Assembly (NCBI GenBank): GCA_013115145.1
Contig: JAAPAO010000001.1
Location: 124,001 to 188,000 of the forward strand
DNA from: Perkinsus chesapeaki
Taxonomy: Eukaryota; Perkinsozoa; Perkinsida; Perkinsidae
Length of the DNA stretch: 64,000 nucleotides
Reading direction: 5' to 3'
Below, one piece after another: positions 10,991-21,224 of the stretch (position 1 is its first letter; every line of letters starts with the position of its first letter). The notes under the pieces are model-generated. The model was given only the letters and a program-made list of their open reading frames with translations, did not search any database and was not told the DNA's origin. Position numbers and translations under genes: made by a program.

Positions 10991-12590
10991 CTCGTGGCTG
11001 CGCACCATTGTGTGCTCCTCCTCATCCTACGTTCCTATTGTCCTTCAGTTACGCCACTTCACAGAACTTGGCGTCTAGTTTCCACCGAGTCGATTGGATG
11101 CCCGCCTATGGTCTAATCCAGCTCGTCAGTTGTATGTTAACCAGCACCATGCATGCTCGGTAAACGTCGCCCTTCACCTGAGCTCCATATTTGGCGATAG
11201 ATACGGTGTGGCCAACTTCTCCTTTATGGCACGTACAAGGTTCCTACTGCTACTACAGTGCCTTAGCTATTGCCTGTTAGCCATAGCAACTGGTTTGAGT
11301 GCATGTAAGCTTGTCCCAATACAGTGGCGGGTGATCCTATTGTATCAGTTGGCCCTACGACCTCTTCACTTGGCTTTGGTGTGTCACTGCTTGCTGCCGT
11401 CACCAGTGGTAGCAGTCAAAGTATCGGTGAAGTGCTGGTAAGGCAATATGGTCGTGGCTAACAAGAGCCGTATTTAGGTGGTTTCCCGTTGCTATCATCT
11501 CCCTTCTATTAGCCTTGGTGCATGGGGTATGGGCACTGGTCTATCTGGACTTGTGGCCCCGCTCGTCTATACACTATGCAAGTCTATCTACTCGGGCAGC
11601 AGCGGTTATGGTACCATCATCTTCATGCTATCCCTCAACGTCCTTATACCAATGTATAGTGAACAAGGCTTTTGGTGATAATAATGGAGCTTCAGATTCT
11701 ATTATGCCTTTAAGTATGTGGACCACGTTAATACCCATATGGGCCGCGCTGCTAAGGGAGACTGCACTGAGCTCTACAAGTGCAGTGACAGCTTGGACCT
11801 GACCAGCGCCTCGGAAGGCTTAGCTTGTGCTTGGCCTATAGTGCTCAATTTTGTAAGACTGTGACTACTTCGGTATCATGTGCCGTCTACTAGGGGGCTG
11901 TCTACTTTCTGGAGTATCTTATTACACAGAGCTTCCTCGACCGCAGTACCCTCAGACCAGATGCTCACGGGTTCATAGACTCTAATGCGTGAGGATCTCC
12001 ACTAGCACTTTAGAGCACGCGTCAAGCTTAGATACACTTTGGCTTATGCTGGTTATAACCTTGGTGTGGCTCTTTCTCGTGGTGTTGTTGGAATGGTACG
12101 TGAAGTTGTCCGCCTAGGTGGAGTTGTTATCAGATACCAAGTCCGCCAACTGTTCTCATATGGGCACCTACTGTCCTTCAGTTTGCTAACTGTATGGTAT
12201 GGGGTACAGAGTCGACCGTGCACTACGTGGGCCCGAAAGATACTAAGCCACTTTTATAAGTGTTCTGATTCAGATGAGATACACTGTATTTGACACCGAC
12301 ACAGCAGCGTTCATAGCCTATGCTATTTGTATGGTATTTGTTGGTCTCATGGGTGGTACTAGCTACTCCGCCTGCTATGCCTACTTTAGGGACTCCCCCA
12401 CTGTCCCAGATCGGCTGCGCGAGGTCCCTGTCCGGTGTGATACACTACCGTATAGTTGTTCATGTCTCAGGTCCTGGTTAACGTATCTTATGGTGTAAGT
12501 AGTTTGGGTATGCTCCTATCCTCCTTGTCAGCCCTCGCCCTCAGCAAGACCGTCTTGTCCGAGTGCTCTGTGTATGACTGCAGCTATTGA
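10991..12590 (+). CDS. CLN3: CLN3 / battenin-like multi-pass membrane protein
   Basis: The exon chain is assembled from hydrophobic pieces in consistent phase. They are LLSFSYATSQNLASSF, ARTRFLLLLQCLSYCLLAIA, SLLAAVTSGSSQSIGEV, GAWGMGTGLSGLVAPLVYTL, FYYAFKYVDHVN, GAVYFLEYLITQSFLDR, YTLAYAGYNLGVALSRG, AYAICMVFVGLMGGTSYSA and a C-terminal VNVSYGVSSLGMLLSSL ending at TGA 12588-12590. The W/G-rich GTG(L)SG segment, the VYFxEYxIxQ motif, the Y-N-x-G-V-x-x-S-R-G loop and the GLxGGxxY segment are in CLN3 order. CLN3 is a lysosomal/vacuolar membrane protein, needed in animals for export of glycerophosphodiesters, and the yeast homologue affects vacuolar pH. A V-ATPase subunit follows directly. One intron seems to be only 20 nt (11305-11324). 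The initiator codon is not identified, and exon edges between 11430 and 12500 are approximate. Confidence 0.8.
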
Positions 12591-12921
12591 TCTGATGATA
12601 TTCATACCGTATTTCCCTCAACTATGGGTTATGACTCCCACGCTGAAGGGCTTGTTATCGGTATACAGAAGGGAAGGCCATGTCCTCGAGTTCCTTTCAC
12701 TAAAGCAGCATGTCCCCATTTTCTTCTTCTGTGGAGGATGATGAGTCCCTAACGTATCATATAAGCTTGAGTTAACGCAGCGGCGGCGGCGGCCGTGTTT
12801 GCTAGTAGATCGTAGGGGAGATTGCAACTAAATAGTGTCTTGTCGTTGAGGGTGGTCTTCCATTCACTTACCATTGTAGGAGTTTTTTTGCCTTCCTTAC
12901 TTTGGAACTGTCATCATCATC
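12591..12921. other. Intergenic with a short GGC repeat
   Basis: About 330 bp without a supported gene. It contains a short (GGC)n microsatellite near 12781-12795. A 69-codon minus-strand frame here has biased composition and no context. Confidence 0.4.
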
Positions 12922-13339
12922 ATGAGTGCTGCTGTAGCTCCCGCTTCCCTTGGATTCCATGCTCCCGGTAAGTAGTTAGCTCATCTGTTGGCTTATTACT
13001 GTCGTCATGTAGGTCTTATCACTGGTACTGTCATCTACGCTATAATAGGAGTTGTGTTCACCTTCGTGGCCCCTCTCCTCTTTGCCAAGGAGACCCCTAA
13101 GATCACCAAGGGCGAGAGTAAGCTGCCCAATAGCTCCCATATTAATACCTATTACTTTTAGGCATCAGACTTTCTATCTTGCTAGTGTGGCTCACCACTA
13201 TCTGCATGTGGATGTTGTAAGCATCATAATACTTCATTATATAATATATTGTCTCTTCTCTTTCAGCTGGGCTTTCGTCTACATGCACCAGATGGTACCA
13301 TTGATGAACCCCATCCGTAAGAACCCGCTCTTAGAGTGA
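12922..13339 (+). CDS. VMA9/ATP6V0E: V-type H+-ATPase V0 subunit e
   Basis: Four exons, 12922-12967, 13013-13117, 13162-13216 and 13267-13339, give 279 nt (92 aa) with introns of 45, 44 and 50 nt. The product has two hydrophobic helices, LITGTVIYAIIGVVFTFVA and LSILLVWLTTICMWMFWAF, followed by YMHQMVPLMNP, which corresponds to the conserved YLHQxNPLxGP ending of subunit e. Subunit e is a tiny V0 membrane component required for assembly of the proton pump of vacuoles and endosomes. Size (about 70-95 aa) and topology fit. It sits 330 bp after the CLN3-like gene on the same strand; CLN3 function is linked to vacuolar pH, but the neighbourhood may be chance. Confidence 0.85.
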
Positions 13340-13876
13340 TTCAATAACCCGTGACCCGCCGCTATTCCTTACCACCACCACAGCCTGCTAGTTCATTATT
13401 ACTTCACCGCCACCGCTCTTGTTCGGTATTGGCTTTTGTCTCGTATAAGTTATTGGTCGTTGATGGGATGCTTTATAGTGTCTCTGTAAACGCTATCGAT
13501 TCATTCTGCTTCTGGCATTAGCCTTTACTTCTCGTGGTGGCTGTTGAGATAATTTCCTGGCGCAGTGACTATGTGCGATTGGTGGCTTCCCTTCTCTATG
13601 AGAGAGCAGCTTTAACATTAGTAAGGCCTGTCATTGCTGCTGGTAGCTAGCAGGCTTTGTCTGTGGTAGTATAGTTGTTATAGACATCACCGTCATCACT
13701 GGTGGTCACTGTGCTGCGGTTGACGGTGGCGGCGGTTTTATCGTTAGTATTCGTACAATTCCTAGTGGTATCCTTGTGTGCTGCCTAATGGCTGCTGCTA
13801 TCATCAATACTACAGTTCAATAATATTGCATCGACTTGTGTTGTGAGTTCAACTTGGTCATTTACATTTCGGTTTT
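13340..13876. other. Intergenic, probable promoter of the golgin gene
   Basis: About 540 bp with no open frame of note. GGT/GCT-rich runs (for example around 13680-13740) look like non-coding low-complexity sequence. Confidence 0.4.
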
Positions 13877-15981
13877 ATGTTACCGGCTCATTCGCAAGAG
13901 GAAGTCTCGCAGGAGCAGCAGCCGCCGCCTCCTCCCCCTCCAGTGGCTCCATCGGAGCCGGAGGAGCCTGAACCGGTGTTGCTACCGACCACGGAAACCA
14001 TTCCAGACCAAACAGGGATGTCCGATCTCCGAATAGATTCACCAGTCGCAGCGCCCCAGCAGGCGGTTAAGGAAGATGTGGTTGGGCGGCAGGGACAAGA
14101 GGAGACTGTGGTAGTGGCTCCTACAGAGCGGTATGAAGTCACCTTCGCATTGCGGGGACCATTAGGAATGGAGTTTAAAGAGATTGAACCGCCTTACAGA
14201 ATATCACGAGTTCATGCTGGCAGCATAGCCGAGAGGCTCGATGTTAAACCGGGAGACTGTATGAGAGCCGTGGATGGCAATGCACTCACTGACGCAGTCG
14301 ATTGGCCGAGCATACGGCAGATGCTATCAAAGCGGCCAGTAGTGGTCCAGTTCGAAAGGGGGGTGCCTGAGGGCCCAGAGGAGGCATCACTGAGAGGAGT
14401 GGTTGGAAACTGGGGCGCTGGGATTCTCACTTCCGCCATTTCTAATGTTAAAACGGCAACACATGCTGCCATATCTACCGGCATTGGTTCATCAAAGCGA
14501 GTTGCCATGGACGGGGCATCGACAACGGCGGCGTCGGCGGCTGAGGACAGACAGCGGATAAAGGATCTTCAGAATCAAGTGGTATCGTTGCAGAAACAAT
14601 TAGCACAGCGGCCCGTGGTGGAGGTCACTCGAGAGCCCGCGGGAAAGGGAGGACAGGGAGATAGCAACGATAGTTTTTCAACATTGGCTGATGCCTACGC
14701 TTCGCTGCAGCAACAGCACGCCTCCCTGCTAGCTCAGTTTGACTCTATGCAGCAGATCGAGGCCAACGCTGAGGACATTGAGCGGTACAAGCGAAAAGTT
14801 AAACAATTAGAGAAGGAGAAGGGGGACCTTGAAGGAGCCCTACAAGGCCTTGGCGACTTGGATACATTGAAAGATCGGTTGAGGAGGGGCATGGAGGCCG
14901 AAGTGAATGGAGCACAACAAGCGAGGGAGGTGATAATAGGGAAGGCTTAGCATGGCGGGTGGTAGAGTACAGCGTTGTTAGTTCCTGCGGGCCTTATTGG
15001 TGAGGTGCCTTCTACTGAGTATTTACAAAATGCCTAGAGGGGTTGATTTCATAATAGTAATGCCGATTATCCAATGAATCGATTTTGGGTTGAATAGTTG
15101 CTCGGTCTTGGTGGACGCCGTCTGAAGGAGCATCATCATCCGGAAATTCTGTGCACTCGGTACCAGTGGGCCTTCCGAAGATCTCAGAAAAGCGTTTTCC
15201 CCGCCGGCTTGCATTTGCCGTATAGTATGGAATCGTTATGGGCGGCATGTAGGTAGCGACTCTTCGAGAGCAAGTCGATAAGCTGCGGCATTCGCTGACA
15301 GAGTCCCAGGAGGCTCTCGATTCCTATACTGCTGCGATTGATAATGCAGAAGATCTTCAACTGGGGGACGTTAGTGATCTGCAAGCTAGGCTGGATGACG
15401 CATTAGCCGAGAAGGCAAGGATGCAGGCATCACTGATGGCTGAGGAACAGAAGAATAGGAAGTTTGGGGAGCAGGGAGAGAAGGTCATATCGACAGTGCT
15501 TCTAACGTGAAGGGTGTCTCTTCAGGTTCTTCAATTGACAAGGTCCCTCAGCTCGGTCACAGCGGAACGTGACGCTCTTAAGGGGAAAGTGGGGGAGTTG
15601 GAGCGTGTGGTGGATTCCTGTCTACAAAAGCTACAAAATGAGATGCAAGACAGGCCATATCTTATCGATAGGCGGGAAGTTGCTAAAGCGGTCACAGCAT
15701 TCATTGAAGGCTATGATGCTGGTGATGAGGATACCTCTATATTGAGGTTGACTGAGCAGCTTGGCTTCACTGTAGAGGAGCGTAAGGCTCTGGGGGTGCT
15801 GTTATCCAAGCCAGAGCCAGCACCAAGGCCATCTTTGCTGGACAAGGACAACGGTAATGGCGGCAAACCAGAACGGTTCGGCGATTCCTTCCTGGCGTTC
15901 TTGGAACATGAAGTTGGTGATGACCAGCAGCAGTCCCAAAAGATTCCTGATCCCGACGCGCCACCACCCCGGACTGAGTGA
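13877..15981 (+). CDS. PDZ plus coiled-coil protein with C-terminal GRAB-like domain (putative golgin)
   Basis: Three exons (13877-14929, 15253-15483, 15526-15981) give 1740 nt, 579 aa. Residues 1-80 are Pro/Glu-rich and disordered. Residues ~85-160 form a PDZ-like domain (RYEVTFALRGPLGMEF with a GPLGM carboxylate loop, then VHAGSIAERLDVKPGD). From ~215 it is coiled coil (QRIKDLQNQVVSLQKQLAQ, KRKVKQLEKEKGDLEGAL, REQVDKLRHSLTESQEAL). Near the C-terminus the block YLIDRREVAKAVTAFIEGY then RLTEQLGFTVEERKALGVLL resembles the GRIP-related Arf-binding (GRAB) domain of Rud3/GMAP-210 golgins (VDRRxVxxxxxxxx..LGFTxEExxxxGL). Such proteins tether vesicles at the cis-Golgi. The PDZ module at the other end is unusual. 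Intron 1 is 323 nt, far longer than its neighbours, and contains an antisense ORF. Confidence 0.7.
15012..15248 (-). CDS. Small antisense ORF nested in an intron, unknown
   Basis: A 78-codon ATG-to-stop frame on minus that fits almost exactly inside the 323-nt intron (14930-15252) of the golgin gene. The predicted protein begins MPPITIPYYTANASRRGKRF and continues with a polar, acidic middle (ECTEFPDDDAPSDG). The composition is protein-like, but there is no recognised domain and no splice evidence. It could be a genuine nested gene, the trace of an insertion, or chance. Confidence 0.3.
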   Translation of the reverse strand: MPPITIPYYTANASRRGKRFSEIFGRPTGTECTEFPDDDAPSDGVHQDRATIQPKIDSLDNRHYYYEINPSRHFVNTQ

Positions 15982-16099
15982 TAATTTCCTATCTTATTTT
16001 TGTATAGTTCCTTTATGTATAACTTGAAGCGTGCTGCTGCTTATGAGTGTAATTGTGTTGAAAGGCATTTCCATATGAAGTACTGGGCAGTTGGTTTCG

Positions 16100-19000
16100 A
16101 TGGCCCCCAAACGTAAATCGGCCGCCAGCAGAGGAGGCGGGGGCAGGAACAAGAAGGCCAAGGGGGGATCTTCCGGTGCTGCCGCGACATCTGTGGTGCT
16201 GCCTGAGCTCGAGGCACCTCTATTTGGAGATGATCTTATGATTGATGATGCTGATAGGCAGAAGCTGAAGGAAATGACTGAGGTACTACTGCCGCTGCTG
16301 GGCGTCGTCGTAGGTGCTGAGTTGGTACTGTTGAAACAGGTTGAGCGAGAGGCTGTATTTAATGAACGTTACGAGCAGTTGGTGAGGTATAGGGAGAGGA
16401 AGAAGGCATTGGAGCGACTAAAGGCCAAGGTACGCTGGGGATGTACTGCTGCTGCTCCTGCTGAATTGGCTTCATAGCTCCAAGCTTCATAACTATAATA
16501 GTTTCCAATTCAAAAAGAGTCCGCCTCCCCATTCAGGGCGTCACTCCGTTGCCAGCAGCTCGCTCTCCGAAGAAGGCAAAGGTTGGAGAGGTATCCGATG
16601 CTGAATCAGGTGATGGGATAGGTCGCAGGTTCAAACCTGTCATGCTGCAATTTTAGATTCTGATGAATCTTCCAGCGGAGAGAGCGAGTCCGGATCATCG
16701 TCTTCTGATGATGAGGATGAGTCCTCTGGCTCCTCCGAATCGGAGAGCAGCTCAGATGAGGAGGAAAGTGATGTAAGTTGATGTAACGGCCAGCAGCTGC
16801 CTCGAGGCACTTGTGCGTTTGGTAGGAGGAAGAAGAGGACGAGAAGGATGGGAAGGAAGCCAAAGGTAAGCTGCACCTCCGTCAGTAGTTGGGTCAGAGT
16901 TACGGTCAGAATCCCGGAAGCCTGAGAAGGCTCAAGTAGATAAGCCTAAGCACGAGGAGCTCACATTGCAGATGGCTCGAAAGATGCTGGTACGGTGGAG
17001 GCATATAAACCACCAACTTGTTTACGTTAATCTTATGGTGTTAGGTCACCAGGCAGCTATGCTTCGAGTATGTCCAGCTGCCGGAAAAATTGAGGGATTC
17101 TGTCTTAACAGGAAGCTTTTGTCGTCTGCAAACCACAGTAAGCAATCTTCAAGCGTTCCTTCAATACTCAAGCCTCGTCAAAGAGTGTTCTTTTGAGGGA
17201 GGTAAACCTTCATCGTATCGTAGTTCAATCAACCTGGAAAAATACACACTTCAGTGGACCTCTGTGACGCCCCCACGGAAGTTGCGGTTTCCCTTCAGTT
17301 CCAAAACACATCGGGAAGCGGGCAAATGGACACCACGGCAGACGGCGGTGACGGGTACTGTGCCCCCGGTGAATAGGCATGCTCTTAATCATGTTGGTCT
17401 TTTGATAGATATATGATGGCCGAGATCACTGGACTGAAGCCACTAGAGAAGCCAACTCAAGTTCGGATACCCACGACAAATGGCGGTAAAGAGGAGGAGC
17501 CCTCCCTCAACTTCGGGACTGAGCATGTTTTTGATCCTTTCAGCCATAAAGGTGATGACCCTCCATCACAATCTGGCCATTCGTCTGCTATCTGGTGTAG
17601 CTGCCGTGGTCCCTGTTACCTGCCTTAGCAACCAGCCCATCAGTGAGGTAAGGTGCCTTACAGAACGTCAGTGCTAATGGAGCTGCTGCTGTTGCTGCTC
17701 CAGGTCGAACTTCAACTGTGGGCAGCCGCTGTTGGCCCAGATCACACTCAGGAGGTGGCCTTGAACGCTCCGAAGAAGGTGAGAGGGCACAACTGGATGC
17801 GATGTTGGCTTGGGAGCCAGCTCGCGTCTTCAGATAAAGGAGCTACAAGAAGCACGACGGTTTGAATGGACTAGTGAGAACATCGACAAGTATCTTGCGA
17901 AGAAGCATGGTGGACAGTCGGTGGTGAGGAGGACCCTAGGTGACGGTGTAAGATTGATGTGCCATGATAGGTGTCCACAAGTCTGGCTATGGAGGAGAGT
18001 CAGCTCGTTACCAAGATAGAAGCACTGATGCAGAAGATGCAGGATTCTGAGCTATCCCAGATCGATAGGAGCGAGGTGCGTCCCGAAACTGGGAGGCTTT
18101 TGGAATGTGGTCATTTGGGTTCGTTTAGATTGAGATCCAGCTGAATAAAGAGGAAATGAGATTGAAGGAAGTTACACAGGAAATCAAGGCCAGCCAGCAG
18201 AAGTGAGGCGGCTTTCAGTGTCCAGGCTGATGGGAAACAGATTGGCAATTGGTCAGGTTTCAAGCGGAGAATCAGCGACTGCGGAGACTACAGGAGATCA
18301 ACCGAAGGAATCTGGAACTACAACAGCAGACCGATCTGGAAATGGCGAAGCGACGAGCACGGCAGCTCGGCAGCACGACATCCAAGGGTGTGACGAATGG
18401 CGTTAATGGTAAGCCTAATTCCCCTCGGCGTCACGCTTACGGCGGGATCCCCAGGCCCGTCACTGAATCCATTTGAGCGAAGAGAATGTCGTCCCACTAT
18501 GTTGTGGGATGTTGGTGGCCATCGAGATGGCGCCACGGGCGATGCTGAAGCTGCGAAGGCTGGGTCGCCTAAGAAGCTGCGACAAGAGGAGCGTTCGAAG
18601 ACTAGCGAGGTTTGGGATGATGCCGGCCGTGGAAATCGAACCTGCTCCCTTTCAGGAGAAGAAGGTGAAGACTAAGAGTCGTTTCGAGCGCATGCTGGAG
18701 GTGTACCGGTCTGTGGATCCTCTAAACTCGGTTATAAAGGTAAGGACCGCCGCTGTTCTCGGCCGTAGTGTCCCCGAATGTCAGGTTCAAAGTTTATTAA
18801 GTAAGCTTGAGAACGAAGGCAGTGGCCCTCATCTGCTGGACGAAGTGAGTCCTCCGAATACCAACCTTCCGATTCATTCTTGATACAAGGTCCGCCATGC
18901 TCGAGCGATGGGACCAGCGGATCCCTCTAAACCAGCGCCGGTCCCCGTGCTTGGCCTTTGGTCTCAGCAGTTGCCGAGCGCTGCTGGAAGACAAGGGCGA

Positions 19001-19133
19001 GGCGAGGTTATGACATTCAAGGAATGGCAGCAACGAGTAAGTGCTGCTGTCTCCTTGCTGCATCCGTGCGAGAGTGGCTTGCTTGCGGCGCACCGTCTTG
19101 TCTCAGGTCGAAGAGCAAGCTCAACAAGGTTGA
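16100..19133 (+). CDS. RTF1: RNA polymerase II-associated Paf1-complex subunit RTF1 (Plus-3 domain)
   Basis: About 14 exons. The order of features matches RTF1: a basic N-terminus (MAPKRKSAASRGGGG); a segment KEMTEVEREAVFNERYEQL corresponding to MTExEREaiiaeRieel; a long acidic Ser/Asp/Glu tract (16660-16850). Then comes the Plus-3 domain (about 17060-17650) with ARKML, LPEKLRDSVLTGSFCRLQ, YMMAEITGLKPLEKPTQVRI and VVPVTCLSNQPISE, the last being the typical vSNxxxteeE strand. A helical linker (EFQAENQRLRRLQEINRRN-like) leads to NPFERRECRPTMLW, matching the conserved DPFxRRxxxPT motif. The ending is VEEQAQQG and TGA at 19131-19133. RTF1 binds the Spt5 CTR through Plus-3 and promotes H2B ubiquitination during elongation. 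The start at 16100 is the first ATG of the exon with a basic, alanine-rich N-terminus. Confidence 0.85.
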
Positions 19134-19206
19134 TTCATTTGGAGCCCATTCCGCCGCAATTGCGATCCGACCACTGCCTTGACAACTTCAGACAACATTT
19201 GGATAC

Positions 19207-19497
19207 TTATGTCTTATTACTAATAAGCTGTTGGGTTCCATCAGTCAGACGACCGAAAAATGCATAACGTGACACGTTTCGCTCCGCTGCGAAGAATCGA
19301 GGTCGATTGAAACCGTCTCCTGCTATTTGTGGAAGTGTACATGATTCATCATCAACAGCAAGGTCATCGTCCCACCCATAACACCCCACTGCGTCCTCAT
19401 GGACCAACGACAGTTCATCAATACAAGCACGCGCCTCAGCAGCAGCAACATCCAATGCAGTGGTAAACATCTCTGCCGTCCGTATTATCCGACCCAT
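19207..19497 (-). CDS. Hypothetical small protein, doubtful
   Basis: Minus-strand frame of 96 codons from ATG 19497 (MGRIIRTAEMFTTALDVAAA, then an acidic block with EDAVGCYGWDDDLAVDDES). The composition looks protein-like. It overlaps the first 99 nt of the longest version of the + gene that starts at 19399. If it is real, the + gene would begin at a downstream ATG (19528), leaving about 30 bp between divergent start codons. No family recognised. Confidence 0.3.
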   Translation of the reverse strand: MGRIIRTAEMFTTALDVAAAEARACIDELSLVHEDAVGCYGWDDDLAVDDESCTLPQIAGDGFNRPRFFAAERNVSRYAFFGRLTDGTQQLISNKT

Positions 19498-20733
19498 CTT
19501 GCTCGTCCTTTCAGGCCTCACTTTCCGATGCTCACTCCTTCCCACCAGCAATCGTCGTCCTTAGTCATGCTCAAGCCGAGCGGTCTTCCTTCCCAGAACA
19601 CTGCCAGTCTTACTGCTCTCAATCCTGGGATGGCCTACCTGCCGGCAGCATCCACCTCAAGGAGCATGGGTTTCCAGCCCGGAGCCATCGGAAGTCTGGT
19701 CGACTTCGGACCGTTCTCTCCAGCACCGTCAGCTCCTCCTGCAGTGGGGGCATCCGGTGGCTTCCTGATCTGGAACGATGCGAGCCCCACCAGGTCGTCA
19801 CAGAGGCTCTCAACGAGAGCTGTGGCGGGAAGCGTCTTCTCGGCTTCCGATGATGTTGATAGGAGCCTTCAGAGTATCACAAAACACCGCAAGGCCAAAC
19901 GTCGCCGCGGGTTGAAGGACTCGACATGCATTAAGAACAAGCCTCATCATAAGGAGAGGGTTTCTGGAAAAATCTTTGAGACGTTTTCACCCTTCGATGA
20001 GAGATTCCCGGCTTACATGGCCCACGAGCCCCTGGAAATCCGCGGCTTCCAGGCTCACTCCCCCTTCTCTCAGGAGTTCGAGTGTGTTTCACAGTGGCCT
20101 TCAAGCAAAAGAGCAAGGAAGCGATCTCGCAATGTCGATAGGGTGAAGCTGGTTAAGAAGTACATCGGTTCATCTAGAGGCCAGAAGAAGTCCAAGAATT
20201 GGCATGTTCGTTCCTATCATCAACACTTGGTGAAGAGAAGCAATTGTGGCTCCCATGAATGGGAGTCAGTGAGTCCGTTCGATTCCAAGTTCAGAGTTCT
20301 CACTACAAAACCTGGTGTTTACCAGCCAAAGACAAGTACACAACCACATGCCAAAGGGCTCATCGTTTGCTCTCCATGGGATGAAAGATACAGAGTGCAA
20401 TGCCAGCTTGGATGGTGGCAGGAAGATGATACGGATGGGTTCAGCACTTACTCGCCATTCGACAACAGATTCCCCTCGAGATTCTCACCCTTTACAGGAG
20501 GACGTACCAAGAAGAAGCCCTCTCCACTAAAACAGATGTATTCTCCCGAGCCGCGATCGAATGGGCCCTGGACCTCCCCGATGGCTGCAGCCCCAGCGGC
20601 TGCTGCTTTCCCGAGGATGACACCTGTAGCGTCTGGTGCTACCACGAGCCTCTCCTTCCATATTAGCCCTAACTATACCGTACCGGTGGGGTTCAGCTCA
20701 CCGTTTATACCACAAGTGCCTCAACTCAATTGA
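19399..20733 (+). CDS. Unknown protein with repeated SP[FW]D-x-[RK]-[FY] motifs
   Basis: Intronless frame of 444 aa; ATG at 19528 or 19567 are alternative starts. The protein is basic and probably disordered. Between residues 197 and 367 a short motif recurs six times: SPFDERF (197), SPFSQEF (221), SPFDSKF (292), SPWDERY (325), SPFDNRF (352) and a partial SPFTG (363). The motifs are separated by Lys/Arg-rich or Gln/Trp-containing linkers, with basic clusters (KHRKAKRRR, SSKRARKRSRN) that could be nuclear localisation signals. The tail is Pro/Ala-rich. I recognise no family. Repeated SPFD-like linear motifs suggest a multivalent docking scaffold or phosphosite array (Ser-Pro), but this is inference. 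The gene lies 265 bp after RTF1 on the same strand. Confidence 0.7.
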   Translation: MDQRQFINTSTRLSSSNIQCSGKHLCRPYYPTHLARPFRPHFPMLTPSHQQSSSLVMLKPSGLPSQNTASLTALNPGMAYLPAASTSRSMGFQPGAIGSLVDFGPFSPAPSAPPAVGASGGFLIWNDASPTRSSQRLSTRAVAGSVFSASDDVDRSLQSITKHRKAKRRRGLKDSTCIKNKPHHKERVSGKIFETFSPFDERFPAYMAHEPLEIRGFQAHSPFSQEFECVSQWPSSKRARKRSRNVDRVKLVKKYIGSSRGQKKSKNWHVRSYHQHLVKRSNCGSHEWESVSPFDSKFRVLTTKPGVYQPKTSTQPHAKGLIVCSPWDERYRVQCQLGWWQEDDTDGFSTYSPFDNRFPSRFSPFTGGRTKKKPSPLKQMYSPEPRSNGPWTSPMAAAPAAAAFPRMTPVASGATTSLSFHISPNYTVPVGFSSPFIPQVPQLN

Positions 20734-20910
20734 AATGTGCATGATACTTTTTAACTCTTTTGCTTCGACATGAAACTAATGGCTTTGTCTTTTGCTTTCG
20801 CGGTTGTTGCGTTTGGCAGTCGGTTTTGATATTTCAACGCGACATTAGAAAAATATTAATAAACCAGTTTAGCGTACGTCAGTGATTTTGAAGACAGCAA
20901 ATCATCAACA

Positions 20911-21224
20911 TCATCGAGACGCCGACGATGAGGAGTAGCTTGCACCAGGATGCTGTGCAGACTTATTAAGCCACAAGTCGAGCGAATTAGCGCCCTTTGA
21001 CTGACGGCCCAGCACCTAATAGGCAATGCCCTCTTCCTCTCTTTACCTTACCTGAGTTCTGGTGGCCGGTGGGTTAACTCCAGTCCATTGGACGTATCGA
21101 TCAGCGGCAGTCGGCATGTTCTCCCAATTCGCATTAAATCTCTGAAGGGCGGAAGAGAATGACAGCAAATGTTTTAGATGCATTCAGTTACTTGTTGGGA
21201 TGTTGCAGCGGGCGTTAAGTTCAT
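20911..21224 (-). CDS. Small conserved-looking protein of 75 aa, unknown
   Basis: Three short exons, 21224-21192, 21141-21052 and 21015-20911, join in phase 0 at both junctions to 228 nt. Introns are 50 and 36 nt with good GT/AG ends and a pyrimidine-rich 3' end on the first. The product runs MNLTPAATSQQ, then RFNANWENMPTAADRYVQW, then VLGRQSKGANSLDLWLN and a Ser-rich tail. It has no signal peptide and no membrane helix, and I do not recognise it. It lies directly downstream of the NUP155 gene on the same strand, 187 bp from its stop. Each exon is below the usual ORF length cutoff, so automatic ORF scans would miss it. Confidence 0.55.

Noticed and set aside
16610-16660. GGTTCAAACC hairpin resembling a tRNA T-loop
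   Set aside because: Loop of six and no other tRNA parts; it is in an RTF1 intron.
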